Part shown: piece by piece, positions 39,932-48,736 of the stretch | Layout: the number at the start of each line of letters is the position of its first letter | Numbering within the stretch: the first letter of the stretch is position 1 | Origin: Frateuria_A sp049727805 | Lineage (GTDB): Bacteria > Pseudomonadota > Gammaproteobacteria > Xanthomonadales > Rhodanobacteraceae | Assembly (NCBI RefSeq): GCF_049727805.1 | Contig: NZ_JBCNYA010000018.1 | Span: forward strand, 18,994-82,993 | Reading direction: 5' to 3' | DNA length: 64,000 nucleotides | Made by a program: the position numbers and the translations under genes | Notes under the pieces: model-generated | What the model saw: only the letters and a program-made list of their open reading frames with translations | The model's database searches: none | Told to the model about the DNA's origin: nothing

Positions 39932-42775
39932 ATGATCGCCCCCGAAAGCCCGGCGCTGCGCGCGCTGATCGACGACCGCTACGCCGAACTGGCCGCCCGC
40001 TGCCGCGCTGCCGGCATCGCGCTGCACGACGACGCCGGCGTGGCCGAGCGCATCCGCCGCACGCTCGCCGCCAGCGACTTCGCCTTCGAGGCCTGGCGGC
40101 GCCAGCCGCAATTGTTGGCGCCGGCGGGCCTGGAGCGCCTGCGTGCGGCCGGCGACGCCGGCGTCCGCGTCGGCGCGCTGGCGTTGCCGGAGGACGAGGC
40201 CACCACGCTCGCCGCGCTGCGCCGGTTCCGCCAGGCCGAGGCGCTGCGGCTGGTGTTCCGCGACGTCAACGGGCTGGACGACCTGGCCGAAACGCTGTCG
40301 GCCACCAGCGTGCTCTACGAGGCGCTGCTGGGCGCAGCGCTGGGCTGGTCCGAGCGAGCGTTGGGCGCGCGCTACGGGCAGGCGCGCAACAACGAGGGTG
40401 CGCTGCAGCGGCTGGTGGTGATCGGCTTCGGCAAGCTCGGTGGCGCCGAACTCAATTTCTCCTCGGACATCGACCTGGTGCTGGCCTATCCGCAGGGCGG
40501 TCACAGCGACGGCGCGCGTCCGTTGGACAACAGCGAATACTTCGTGCGGCTGGGCCGCCAGCTCGTGCGGCTGCTCAACGAGCCGACCGACGAAGGCATC
40601 TGCGCGCGCGTGGACCTGCGCCTGCGCCCGTTCGGCAACGCCGGGCGGCTGGCGCTGTCCTTCGCCGCGATGGAGCAGTACTACCAGGTCGAGGGCCGCG
40701 ACTGGGAACGCTACGCCTGGATCAAGGCGCGCCCGGTGGCCGGCGACCGCGCCGCCGGCAAGCAATTGCAGGAGTTGCTGCGCCCGTTCGTCTACCGCAA
40801 ATACCTCGACTACACGGCCTTCGCCGGCCTGCGCGAGATGAAGGCGCTGATCGATGCGGAGGTCGCGCGCAAGGACCTCGCGGACAATCTCAAGCTCGGT
40901 CCCGGCGGCATCCGCGAGATCGAGTTCATCGTGCAACTGGAGCAGCTGATCCGCGGCGGCCGTGAGCCCTCCTTGCGCGTACGCGGCCTGCTGCCGGCGC
41001 TGGCCGCCTGCGAGGCGCGCGGCCATATCGGCGCGGCGCGCGCCAAGGCGCTGCGCGAGGCCTACCGTTGCCTGCGCCGGGTGGAGAACCGCGTGCAGAT
41101 GCTGCGCGACGCGCAGACCCACGACATCCCCGACGACGCGCTCAGCCGCGAGCGCATCGCCCGCGGCCTGGGCCACGAGCACTGGGAGGCGCTGGAAGCC
41201 GAGCTGGCGCACCACCGCGGCATCGTCAGCGAGGAGTTCGCCAGCGTGCTGATGCCGGCCAGTGGGCGCGCGGCGCGCGTGGCGGTGGCCGACACGACCC
41301 TGTGGCGGCAGGCCTGCGACGGCACGCCCGAGCCCGGTGCGCTGGAGGCGGCCGGCTTCGTGCCCGGCATCGAGGCGGCCGAGGCGCTGGCCAAGCTGCC
41401 GCAGGCGGCTTCGGTGCGTGCCATGTCGCCGCGCTCGCGCGAGCGGCTGGACCGCCTGATGCCGCATTTGATCGCCGCGGCCCGTGCCAGCGCCGCACCG
41501 CTGCCCTGCCTGCTGCGGCTGTGCCGGCTGGTGCAGGCGGTGGCGCGGCGTTCGGCCTATCTCGCCCTGCTGGAAGAGCAGCCCGCCGCGCGCGCGCGCC
41601 TGGCGCGGCTGTTCGCCGACAGCGCCTTCCTGGCCGAGCGGGTGATCGCCCAGCCACTGCTGCTGGACGACGTGCTCGACCCACGCATCGACCAGTTGCC
41701 GCTCAAGCGCGCCGACATCAGCGCCGAGATCAGCCGCGTGCTGGCGACGCTGGACGAGCGCGAGGCCGAGGCCGAGCTCGAGCGCATCAACGAGTTCAAG
41801 GCGAGCATCGCCTTCCGCCTCGGCCTGGCCTTCAACGACGGCCGCGCCGACGCGGTGTCGACCGCGCGCCGCCTGGCGGCGCTGGCCGGCTCGGTGGTGG
41901 AGGCCGTCACCGCGCTGGCCGAGCGCGAGCTCGCCGCGCAGCACGGCCGCCTGCCCGGCGAGGGCTCGGGCTTCGCCGTGCTCGGCTACGGCAGCCTCGG
42001 TGGCGAGGAACTGGGTTTCGCCTCGGATCTGGACTTGGTGTTCGTCTTCGACGGCGCGCGCACGCAACTGACCAGCGACGGCGGCCGTCCGATCGATGGC
42101 GCGCGCTGGTACCAGCGCCTCGCCCAGCGCGTGATGAACTGGCTGACCCTGCTCACCCGCGCGGGACGCCTGTACGAAGTCGACACGCGGCTGCGCCCGG
42201 ACGGTTCCAAGGGCCTGCTGGTGAGCAGCCTGGAAGCGTTCGATGCGTACCAGCGCAGCCGCGCTTGGACCTGGGAACACCAGGCGCTGCTGCGCGCGCG
42301 GGCGGTGGCCGGCGATGCTGCGCTCGGCCAGGCGCTGGGGGAGGTTCGTCGCGAGGTGCTGGCGGTGCCCCGCGAGCGTACGGCGGTGCTTGCCGAGGTC
42401 GGCCAGATGCGCCAGCGCTGGCGGGCCGAGCGGGATCGTTCGGATGCGGCGCGGTTCGATCTCAAGCAGGGGCAGGGTGGTTTGCTGGACATCGAGTTTG
42501 CGCTGCAGGGGCTGGTGCTGGCGCATGCGGCGGCGCATCCGCAACTGCTCGCGCAGACGGCCAATGCGTCGTTGATCGAGGCGTGCCGACGCGTCGGTCT
42601 GCTCGAAGACGGGCAGGCGGCTAGCTTGGCACGCGTGCACGCGGATCTGCTGGAGCGCGCACTGGCATGCACGCTCGACTTGCGGCCACGCATTGCGCCG
42701 CGCGAGCCGGCGTTGGAAGCCCTGTGTGCCGAGGTGCGTGCGGTGACCGCCGCCCTGGGTTTCGATTTCGCCTGA
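39932..42775 (+). CDS. glnE: Glutamine synthetase adenylyltransferase/deadenylylase
   Basis: The bifunctional enzyme switches glutamine synthetase off by adding AMP and on by phosphorolysis, under PII control. The 947-residue length matches E. coli (946). The N-terminal deadenylylase half has GKLGGAELNFSSDIDLVLAY and the C-terminal adenylyltransferase half GSLGGEELGFASDLDLVFVF, each with the catalytic DxD. I start at MIAPESPALRAL (39932). It lies close to gltBD, which makes this part of the chromosome a nitrogen-assimilation neighbourhood, although they are not one operon. Confidence 0.97.
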   Translation: MIAPESPALRALIDDRYAELAARCRAAGIALHDDAGVAERIRRTLAASDFAFEAWRRQPQLLAPAGLERLRAAGDAGVRVGALALPEDEATTLAALRRFRQAEALRLVFRDVNGLDDLAETLSATSVLYEALLGAALGWSERALGARYGQARNNEGALQRLVVIGFGKLGGAELNFSSDIDLVLAYPQGGHSDGARPLDNSEYFVRLGRQLVRLLNEPTDEGICARVDLRLRPFGNAGRLALSFAAMEQYYQVEGRDWERYAWIKARPVAGDRAAGKQLQELLRPFVYRKYLDYTAFAGLREMKALIDAEVARKDLADNLKLGPGGIREIEFIVQLEQLIRGGREPSLRVRGLLPALAACEARGHIGAARAKALREAYRCLRRVENRVQMLRDAQTHDIPDDALSRERIARGLGHEHWEALEAELAHHRGIVSEEFASVLMPASGRAARVAVADTTLWRQACDGTPEPGALEAAGFVPGIEAAEALAKLPQAASVRAMSPRSRERLDRLMPHLIAAARASAAPLPCLLRLCRLVQAVARRSAYLALLEEQPAARARLARLFADSAFLAERVIAQPLLLDDVLDPRIDQLPLKRADISAEISRVLATLDEREAEAELERINEFKASIAFRLGLAFNDGRADAVSTARRLAALAGSVVEAVTALAERELAAQHGRLPGEGSGFAVLGYGSLGGEELGFASDLDLVFVFDGARTQLTSDGGRPIDGARWYQRLAQRVMNWLTLLTRAGRLYEVDTRLRPDGSKGLLVSSLEAFDAYQRSRAWTWEHQALLRARAVAGDAALGQALGEVRREVLAVPRERTAVLAEVGQMRQRWRAERDRSDAARFDLKQGQGGLLDIEFALQGLVLAHAAAHPQLLAQTANASLIEACRRVGLLEDGQAASLARVHADLLERALACTLDLRPRIAPREPALEALCAEVRAVTAALGFDFA

Positions 42776-42782
42776 CCCTTTC

Positions 42783-42836
42783 CTGCTCCCTCTCCCCTCC
42801 GGGGAGAGGGTTGGGGTGAGGGGCCGGGGCTCGCCT
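42783..42836. repeat. Family A repeat after glnE
   Basis: A full copy almost identical to that at 28235, directly after the glnE stop. It opens a 517-base gene-free stretch (42776-43292). Confidence 0.8.
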
Positions 42837-42865
42837 GGAACTCTGGTGAGAGAAGAGCTTTCGGT

Positions 42866-42925
42866 TGCCTGTCGGCGGCCGAGTCACTTTCTCTTGCCCA
42901 AGAGAAAGTAACCAAAGAGAAGGGC
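42866..42925. repeat. Family B hairpin repeat (copy 2)
   Basis: GAGTCACTTTCTCTTG-CCC-AAGAGAAAGTAACC forms a strong hairpin, preceded by GCCTGTCGGCGGCC as in copy 1. The following 200 bases hold further paired GC-rich segments (for example GACGGGGCTCGAAGCCCCG) and AGAGCGAAAAG-type short repeats; no real ORF is present. Confidence 0.75.
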
Positions 42926-43215
42926 ACCCCGATTGGCGCGCCCTGCGGGCATCCTGCCCTCCGGGTGCGCGGGCGGATGGCGGGGTTTTTCGACGGGGCT
43001 CGAAGCCCCGACGAAAAGCTGGCCGGCGTCCTGCCGGCCACCCTTCGGGCTTTTCCGCCACCCGCCCGCCGCGCCAGGGGCCCCGGGTAGGGCAGCGCGC
43101 TTCCCGCGCGCACTTTTCAGAAGAGCCAAGGCCCGAGCGGAAAACCAAGAGCGAAAAAGCCAGAGCCAAGAGCGAAAAGCGGGCGCTAGCGGGTGATGAG
43201 CGTGTGCCGCGCACC

Positions 43216-43268
43216 GGCTCCCTCTCGCTTCCGGGGAGAGGGTTGGGGTGAGGGGACGGGGCTCGCCT
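43216..43268. repeat. Family A repeat before the ELM1-like gene
   Basis: Variant copy with CCCTCTCGCTTCCGGGGAGAGGG; its end lies 25 bases from the stop of the ELM1-like gene. It could serve as the 3' structure of that transcript. Confidence 0.75.
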
Positions 43269-43292
43269 CAGTGCTGCGCAAAGCGAAACGCG

Positions 43293-44258
43293 CTATCGCC
43301 CCCCAAGCCGTTGCCGCACGGTCGCCGCGATGCGCTCGGTTTCGCGCAGCGGTGGCTGGTGGTCGGGCGCGTCGGCATTCAAGGGATGCAGCAGGCCAGC
43401 CTCGCGCAGCGTGCGATGGAAGCGGGCGAGTTTGTCCGGCAGCGGCTCCGGCGCGAAGGTGTGTACCGCGCAACCGACGGCGCAGGCCTCCGAGAGCATG
43501 TTGACCGAATCGGGCGTGGCGACCAGCCGGTCGGCCCAGGCGAGCACGCCCGGATAAGGGTTGGGGCCATCGGCGCGGCCCTGCCAGTGCAGGCCTGGCA
43601 CGTCGTCCAGGGCTTCGCGCAAGGCGCCGGCCAGTCGGGGTGGCGTGCGGCGCGAGGCCAGTGTCAGCAGGCTGCCGCCGCGTTGCTCGTGCATGGTGCG
43701 CAGGCCGTTGACGAAGGCCTGTGTCCAGGCGCCGTCCATGGCGATGCCATGGCGCGGACCGCCGAGCAGCACGCCGATGCGCGGGGAGGGCAGCTCGGCC
43801 AGTTGCGGCCAGGCGTCGCGCGCATCGGCCAGCCATTCCGCGTCGACCGGGTTGAGCGAACCCAGCGGGGTAAGCACGTTGGAGCCGGCCAGGCCGTCAT
43901 GGCGGGGCGCGACGACGAGATCCCAGTGCTTCGGATCGATGCGCGGGTCGAGGATCTGCACGGTGCGACAGCCACCGCCCGACCACGGCCGCAGCATCCG
44001 CGTGAACAGCGCCGCGGCGCGTCCGCAGCCGACCGCCAGCCGCGGCCACGGCGCCGCGAAGCGCGCGCGTTCGGCCGGCGGCAGCGCCCACTCGCCGCCG
44101 AGGATCAGCCGCGGCGCCAGCCATGCCCACGGCCCGCGCGGTTCGAGCACCAGTGGCCGTACCGGCAGGCCAAGCCGCTCGGCCAGCGCGAGAGCCTGGC
44201 GCTGGTTGCCGGCGGCGGCGTCGGTGATCGCCCAGCATTCCTCGCGCGATCCGCTCAT
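43293..44258 (-). CDS. ELM1/GtrOC1-like family protein (putative glycosyltransferase)
   Basis: A 321-residue protein of the family named after plant ELM1 (formerly DUF1022). Segments such as CWAITDAAAGNQRQALALAERLG at the start, VQILDPR, DLVVAPRHDGLAGSNVL and ATPDSVNMLSEA are characteristic. The overall pattern looks like a GT-B glycosyltransferase, and bacterial members are sometimes linked to lipooligosaccharide synthesis. No membrane segment is seen. The LPS core cluster lies only 3-4 kb away on the other strand, consistent with but not proving an envelope role. Confidence 0.82.
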   Translation of the reverse strand: MSGSREECWAITDAAAGNQRQALALAERLGLPVRPLVLEPRGPWAWLAPRLILGGEWALPPAERARFAAPWPRLAVGCGRAAALFTRMLRPWSGGGCRTVQILDPRIDPKHWDLVVAPRHDGLAGSNVLTPLGSLNPVDAEWLADARDAWPQLAELPSPRIGVLLGGPRHGIAMDGAWTQAFVNGLRTMHEQRGGSLLTLASRRTPPRLAGALREALDDVPGLHWQGRADGPNPYPGVLAWADRLVATPDSVNMLSEACAVGCAVHTFAPEPLPDKLARFHRTLREAGLLHPLNADAPDHQPPLRETERIAATVRQRLGGR

Positions 44259-44393
44259 GCGGATGCAGCCCGGGCGATTGTTGGCGAAATCTGCACGCTG
44301 GGTTCTCCGTTCCTCACCCGACCACCCGCGCCCATGGGCTTACACTTGCGGATCGCCCGCGCCGGACGGCGCGCCATGACGCAAAGGATAACC

Positions 44394-44999
44394 ATGAGCG
44401 AAGTGCTTTCCGAGGCCGCCCTCGACCAGCTGTTCCGCGCCGCGCGCACCTACCGGCGTTCGGCCGAGGCCTGGCTGGACAAGCCGGTCACCGATGCGCA
44501 GTTGCACGCGATCTATGACCTGGCCAAGCTGGCGCCCACCAGCGCCAATTCCTCGCCGGCGCGTTTCGTCTTCGTGCGCTCGCCCGAGGGCAAGGCGAAG
44601 CTGGAGCCCGCGCTCAACCGCGGCAACCTGGCGCAGACCATGGCCGCGCCGGTGACGGTGATCGTCGCCGCCGACCACGCCTTCTACGAGCACCTGCCGC
44701 GGCTGTACAAGGAATCTCCCGACGCGATCGGCTGGTTCGCCGGCAACCCGGCGGTGATCGAGGCCACCGCTTTCCGCAACTCCAGCCTGCAGGGCGCCTA
44801 CCTGATCATGGCCGCGCGCGCGTTGGGCCTGGATTGCGGGCCGATGTCGGGCTTCGACAACGCGATGCTGGACGAGACCTTCTTCGCCGGCACGCAGGTG
44901 CGCTCCAACTTCCTCATCAACATCGGCTACGGCAACCCCGCCGTGCTGCGGCCGCGCGAAGAGCGCTTCGCGTTCGACGAAGCCTGCCGCATCGTCTGA
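44394..44999 (+). CDS. RutE-like nitroreductase family protein (malonic semialdehyde reductase)
   Basis: A 201-residue FMN-binding protein of the nitroreductase superfamily, HadB/RutE group. The segments FRAARTYRRSAEAWLDKPV, LAKLAPTSANSSPARFVFV and ALGLDCGPMSGFDNAMLDETFF are hallmarks of RutE, which reduces malonic semialdehyde or 3-hydroxypropionate-related aldehydes in pyrimidine breakdown. No other rut gene is nearby, so the exact substrate is open. The ATG at 44394 follows AAAGGA. YceI starts 21 bases after its stop. Confidence 0.9.
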   Translation: MSEVLSEAALDQLFRAARTYRRSAEAWLDKPVTDAQLHAIYDLAKLAPTSANSSPARFVFVRSPEGKAKLEPALNRGNLAQTMAAPVTVIVAADHAFYEHLPRLYKESPDAIGWFAGNPAVIEATAFRNSSLQGAYLIMAARALGLDCGPMSGFDNAMLDETFFAGTQVRSNFLINIGYGNPAVLRPREERFAFDEACRIV

Positions 45000-45020
45000 A
45001 AAACCCCACAGGAGTCACGC

Positions 45021-45599
45021 ATGCGTACGTTCAAAGCCCTACTTTTCGCCGGCCTGCTCGGCGCCGCGGCGCTCGTCCAGGCGGCACCGGCCACCTACAC
45101 GCTCGACCCGCACCACACGATGGTGCTGTTCAGCTGGAGCCACTTCGGTTTCTCCCATCCGACCGCGGAGCTGGGCCTGGGGCAGGGCACGCTGGTGTTC
45201 GATCCGCAACATCCGGAACAGGCCCGCGTCGAGGTGACGCTGCCCATGTCCGGGCTGGACACGCACGTGCCGGCGCTGGACGAGCACCTGGCCAAGCCCG
45301 ATTTCCTCGATGCCGCCAAGTACCCGCTGGTGACCTACAAGAGCACCAAGGTCGAGCCGCTGGGCAAGGACCGCTTCCGCGTCACCGGCGACCTCACCGT
45401 GCACGGCGTGACCCGGCCGGTGGTGCTCGACGCCACGCTCAACCGGATCGGCAAGCATCCGATGAGCGGCAAGCCGTCGATCGGCTTCAACGCCACCGGA
45501 ACGCTCAAGCGCTCGGACTTCGGCGTGTCGGCGTACGTGCCCAATGTCAGCGACGAGATCAGCCTGCAGATCACCACCGAGGGTTCGGTGGAAAAGTAG
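45021..45599 (+). CDS. YceI family periplasmic lipid-binding protein
   Basis: A 192-residue protein with a signal peptide (about 1-22, ending VQAA) and a single YceI lipocalin-like barrel (YTLDPHHTMVLFSWSHFGFSHPTAEL; FNATGTLKRSDFGVSAYVPNVSDEISL). YceI proteins bind isoprenoid or similar lipids; E. coli yceI is induced by high pH. An AGGAGTC ribosome binding site precedes the ATG. It is probably cotranscribed with the nitroreductase gene and ends at a bidirectional terminator. Confidence 0.94.
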   Translation: MRTFKALLFAGLLGAAALVQAAPATYTLDPHHTMVLFSWSHFGFSHPTAELGLGQGTLVFDPQHPEQARVEVTLPMSGLDTHVPALDEHLAKPDFLDAAKYPLVTYKSTKVEPLGKDRFRVTGDLTVHGVTRPVVLDATLNRIGKHPMSGKPSIGFNATGTLKRSDFGVSAYVPNVSDEISLQITTEGSVEK

Positions 45600-45619
45600 G
45601 CGGTGCCGCTACGTGAAAA

Positions 45620-45655
45620 AAAGCCCGCGCCGTGATGGCGCGGGCTTTGTCTTTT
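45620..45655. terminator. Bidirectional terminator
   Basis: AAAGCCCGCGCC (45620-45631) pairs with GGCGCGGGCTTT (45637-45648); A-rich on the left and T-rich on the right, so it serves both yceI and the convergent Yip1 gene. Confidence 0.92.
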
Positions 45656-45672
45656 GCAGGGTGGGCGGCGCG

Positions 45673-46938
45673 TCAGTTGCGGGTCACGCCTTCCTCGCGC
45701 ATGGCCTCGAGCCTGGCCAGGTCCACGCTGGCCACGGCCTGCTTGAGATCGTCGATGCTGCCGGCCGCGCCCTGCGCCTTGACCGTGAAACGCTGGCCGA
45801 CCACCACGCTGTACTCGCCGCTCTTGGACTGGTCGTCCCAGGCCTCATGAGTCAGCCGGCCATCGGCGGTGTAGGTCTTCTCGTAGCCGTGGTCGGTGCT
45901 GCGCTCTTCCTCCGGCGACATGGCGCCGGCCATTGCCATCAGGCCCTTGGCGGTGCCCATGTCGGTGACTTCCAGCGTGACGTTGCGACCGTTGCCGTCG
46001 CCGTATTCGGCATGCGCCTCGGTGACCTGCATGCCCATCGCGTTGTTGCGCTGGGCCGAGCTGCTGGTGCGCGTGAGGCCGAGCAGGGTCTCCGGCAGGA
46101 ACGCCTTGACCTGCTCGGTGGACAGCGCCTGCACGCTGCCGTCGTTGCCCATCGCCGCGCCCATCATCTTGCCCATGGCGGCGTGCTGCGCGGCGGTGTC
46201 GCCGGATTTCTGCGCCGCCTCCAGCTCCTTGCTGGCCTGCTCGGCGCGTTCGCCCATCGCGGCCAGCTTGCCCAGCGCGCTGTTGGGATCGACGGTGACG
46301 TCGTCCCCGCTGGTGCTGCCCAGGTGCGCGCCGGTCATGGCGGCGCCGGTATAGGCGGCGGTGCCGATCACGCCGGCGACGATCATCGCGACGATCCAGC
46401 TCAGCACGATGGCGATCACCACGGTCAGCGCCGTGTAGCCGCCGGCCTTTTCGGGCGGGCACTTCATGGTGAAGGGCAGGCCCAGGTACAGCAGGTAGAT
46501 GCCGTAGACGATGCCGGCGATGGCGATCAGCCAGCCGATCCACGGGATGATCACGGCGATGCCGGCGATCCAGGTGGCGGTCCACGCGTAGGCCACGGTC
46601 TTGAGCGCCTGCACCATGTCCTTCTGGCCGTTGAAGGTGCCGGCCAGCGCATTGATGATCAGCGCCACGAGATAGGCCACCACCAGCGACAGCACGTACT
46701 TGAGCACCATGCCACCGATGCCCGCGCCGATCGGCACGCGTACGACCACGCCCAGGAAGCCGGTGCCGATCAGGCTCTCCTTGATGAACGCGGCGATGGC
46801 GGGCAGCGCGGCGATCCAGACGATGTAGCCGGCGTACAGGCTGCCGACGCTGGCCGGCTCGGCGGCGGCGACCGGCCACTCCGTCCGGGGTGTGGCGAGG
46901 ATGGCTTTGGCGCGCGCGATGGTTTTTCCGAAGTCCAT
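45673..46938 (-). CDS. Yip1-domain membrane protein with long C-terminal extension
   Basis: The 421-residue protein has about five helices (roughly 30-215) that form a Yip1-like domain (TPRTEWPVAAAEP; LYLGLPFTMKCPPEKAGGYT). The C-terminal half (about 220-421) is soluble, with an Ala/Lys-rich coiled stretch (MGERAEQASKELEAAQKSGDTA) and then a beta-rich part (VTLEVTDMGTAKGLMAMAGAM; TADGRLTHEAWDDQSKSGEYSVVVGQRF). Yip1 proteins are inner-membrane proteins of unknown function. The C-terminal domain is not one I can name. It converges with yceI. The start at 46938 follows a GGGG-rich leader. Confidence 0.87.
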   Translation of the reverse strand: MDFGKTIARAKAILATPRTEWPVAAAEPASVGSLYAGYIVWIAALPAIAAFIKESLIGTGFLGVVVRVPIGAGIGGMVLKYVLSLVVAYLVALIINALAGTFNGQKDMVQALKTVAYAWTATWIAGIAVIIPWIGWLIAIAGIVYGIYLLYLGLPFTMKCPPEKAGGYTALTVVIAIVLSWIVAMIVAGVIGTAAYTGAAMTGAHLGSTSGDDVTVDPNSALGKLAAMGERAEQASKELEAAQKSGDTAAQHAAMGKMMGAAMGNDGSVQALSTEQVKAFLPETLLGLTRTSSSAQRNNAMGMQVTEAHAEYGDGNGRNVTLEVTDMGTAKGLMAMAGAMSPEEERSTDHGYEKTYTADGRLTHEAWDDQSKSGEYSVVVGQRFTVKAQGAAGSIDDLKQAVASVDLARLEAMREEGVTRN

Positions 46939-47162
46939 GATTTTCCCCTTGCGACAGGATGATTGGCGACGGATGCCGTCGGCCAGGCCACGGCCGTCAG
47001 CCCGGCGGCCTGCCCATCCACGGTCGTCCTCCCATGGCGGCGCCCGCCCCTCCGGGCGCCGCCGGCGTACAGTTGAGGCCAACTGCGCGGTGAAGTCCAG
47101 TGCGCCCCGTGCGGGTGCCCCTGCTACCATGCGCGGTTTCGATACCCTTCCTGGAGCCTGCC

Positions 47163-47369
47163 ATGTCGCGCCCCCTGCCCGAGGCCGCGCCGATCCCGGC
47201 GAATGCCGAAAATCGTTACGAAGTGACGCGCAGGGACCTTCCCTTGTCCTGTCCGATGCCGGCCATGTCCCTGTGGAACTCGCATCCGAAGGTGTATCTG
47301 CCGATCGTCGAGGACGGCGGCGAGTCCGTCTGTCCCTACTGCGGCGCGCATTACGTCCTGCGCGACTAG
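47163..47369 (+). CDS. Short zinc-finger protein (zf-CHCC type)
   Basis: A 68-residue protein; the C-terminal half LSCPMPAMSLWNSHPKVYLP...VCPYCGAHYVLRD matches the zf-CHCC group, related to the small subunit NDUFS6 of mitochondrial complex I. The Cys-His-Cys-Cys set is C30, H41, C57 and C60 by position. Bacterial members are conserved next to glycosyltransferase genes of the LPS core in Xanthomonadales, as here. Its role is unknown. Confidence 0.85.
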   Translation: MSRPLPEAAPIPANAENRYEVTRRDLPLSCPMPAMSLWNSHPKVYLPIVEDGGESVCPYCGAHYVLRD

Positions 47370-47432
47370 CCGGCGCCCGTGGCCGGAACCTGAACGAGCG
47401 GCGATCGGCACGATCGCTGCTTGTTTTTTTGG

Positions 47433-48581
47433 ATGAAGGCCACCCAGCAACCCCTCATGTCTGCCGTCGTCACCTCCCCCCGGCGTCTGGTTGTCGTACA
47501 GCTGATCCCGGCGCTGAATTCGGGAGGGGCGGAGCGTTCCACGCTGGAGGTGGCCCGCGCGCTGGTGGCTGCGGGGCACCGCTCGATCGTGGTCTCCGCC
47601 GGTGGCCGTCTGGTGGCCCAACTGGAAGCCGAAGGCAGCGAGCACATCAGCCTGGACATCGGCAGCAAGACGCCGCGCACGCTGTTCCGCCTCGGTGCGT
47701 TGCGCCGGCGGTTGCGCGAGCTGCAGCCGGACATCGTGCACGCCCGTTCGCGCCTGCCGGCATGGCTGGGCTGGTGGGCGTTGAAGGGAATGACGCCGCG
47801 CCCGCATTTCGTCACCACCGTGCACGGACTCAATTCGCCCGGGATGTACAGCGGCATCATGCTGCGCGGCGAGCGGGTGATCGCGGTATCGCAGACCATG
47901 CGCGACTACGTGCTCAGCCACTATCCCTGGATGGATCCCGCACGCGTGCGGGTGATCCCGCGCGGCATCGATCCGGAAGCCTTCCCGTATGGGCACCGTC
48001 CGGACGACGCCTGGCAGAAGACCTTTTTCGCCGAGTATCCGCAATTGGCCGGCGCGCCGCTGCTGACCTTGCCGGCCCGCGGCACGCGGCTCAAGGGGCA
48101 CCACGAGGCGATCGAACTGATCGCCGAGCTCAAGCGCCGCGGCATCGAGGCGCGACTGCTGCTGCTGGGCGTGATCGAGCCGGGCCGCGAGGCCTATGTG
48201 GAAGAGCTCCGGCAACTGATCCGCGATCGTGGCGTCGAGGCACAAGTGGTGCTGACCCCCGCGCGCAACGACGTGCGCGACATCTACGCAGTGTCCGCGC
48301 TGATCCTGCAGTTGTCCGTCAAGCCCGAGTCCTTCGGACGCACCGTGGTCGAGGCGCTCTCGCTGTGCCGTCCGGTGCTGGGCTACGCCCATGGCGGCGT
48401 GGGCGAGCTGCTGGCCGAGTTGTACCCGGCCGGCCGCGTGCCGCTGGGCGACCGCGAGAAACTGGTCGAGCGCGCGGCCGAACTGCTGCGCGTCGCGCCG
48501 CCGATCCCGATGCTGCAGAGCTACCGGTTGTCGGACATGCAGGAGGCGGTGCTGGCGCTGTACGGCGAAGTCGCGGGCTGA
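47433..48581 (+). CDS. Glycosyltransferase family 4 protein
   Basis: About 382 residues with the GT-B layout: the N-terminal half has VVVQLIPALNSGGAERSTLEVARAL; the C-terminal half has GTRLKGHHEAIELIAELKRRG and the donor-site motif SVKPESFGRTVVEALSLCRPVLG (E-x7-E type). It probably adds a core sugar to LPS at the cytoplasmic face of the membrane. Two ATG starts (47433, 47457) have no clear ribosome binding site, so the N-terminus is uncertain. It starts the run waaL-like, GT2, lpxL-like, waaA. Confidence 0.85.
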   Translation: MKATQQPLMSAVVTSPRRLVVVQLIPALNSGGAERSTLEVARALVAAGHRSIVVSAGGRLVAQLEAEGSEHISLDIGSKTPRTLFRLGALRRRLRELQPDIVHARSRLPAWLGWWALKGMTPRPHFVTTVHGLNSPGMYSGIMLRGERVIAVSQTMRDYVLSHYPWMDPARVRVIPRGIDPEAFPYGHRPDDAWQKTFFAEYPQLAGAPLLTLPARGTRLKGHHEAIELIAELKRRGIEARLLLLGVIEPGREAYVEELRQLIRDRGVEAQVVLTPARNDVRDIYAVSALILQLSVKPESFGRTVVEALSLCRPVLGYAHGGVGELLAELYPAGRVPLGDREKLVERAAELLRVAPPIPMLQSYRLSDMQEAVLALYGEVAG

Positions 48582-48736
48582 CCGCACCGCCTCCTCATCC
48601 TTCCCGTGGAAAGGGTTGGGTTGAGTGGCGCTCTCGCGGGAACGCCTGGGGGTGCAGCACTCCCACGAACCCTTGCTAGGGAGGACCGGACTGCCGCCTC
48701 TCGCGGGAACCTCCAGCGCCTCCCTACAATGTCCGG

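Noticed and set aside
43293..44258. ELM1-like gene as a mitochondrial-type fission protein
   Set aside because: The name comes from the plant homologue; bacterial members have no such role and look like glycosyltransferases.
47421..47432. TTG start at 47421 for the GT4 protein
   Set aside because: It would begin within a T-rich run with no ribosome binding site; the ATG at 47433 is the more likely of the upstream options, though its own RBS is weak.
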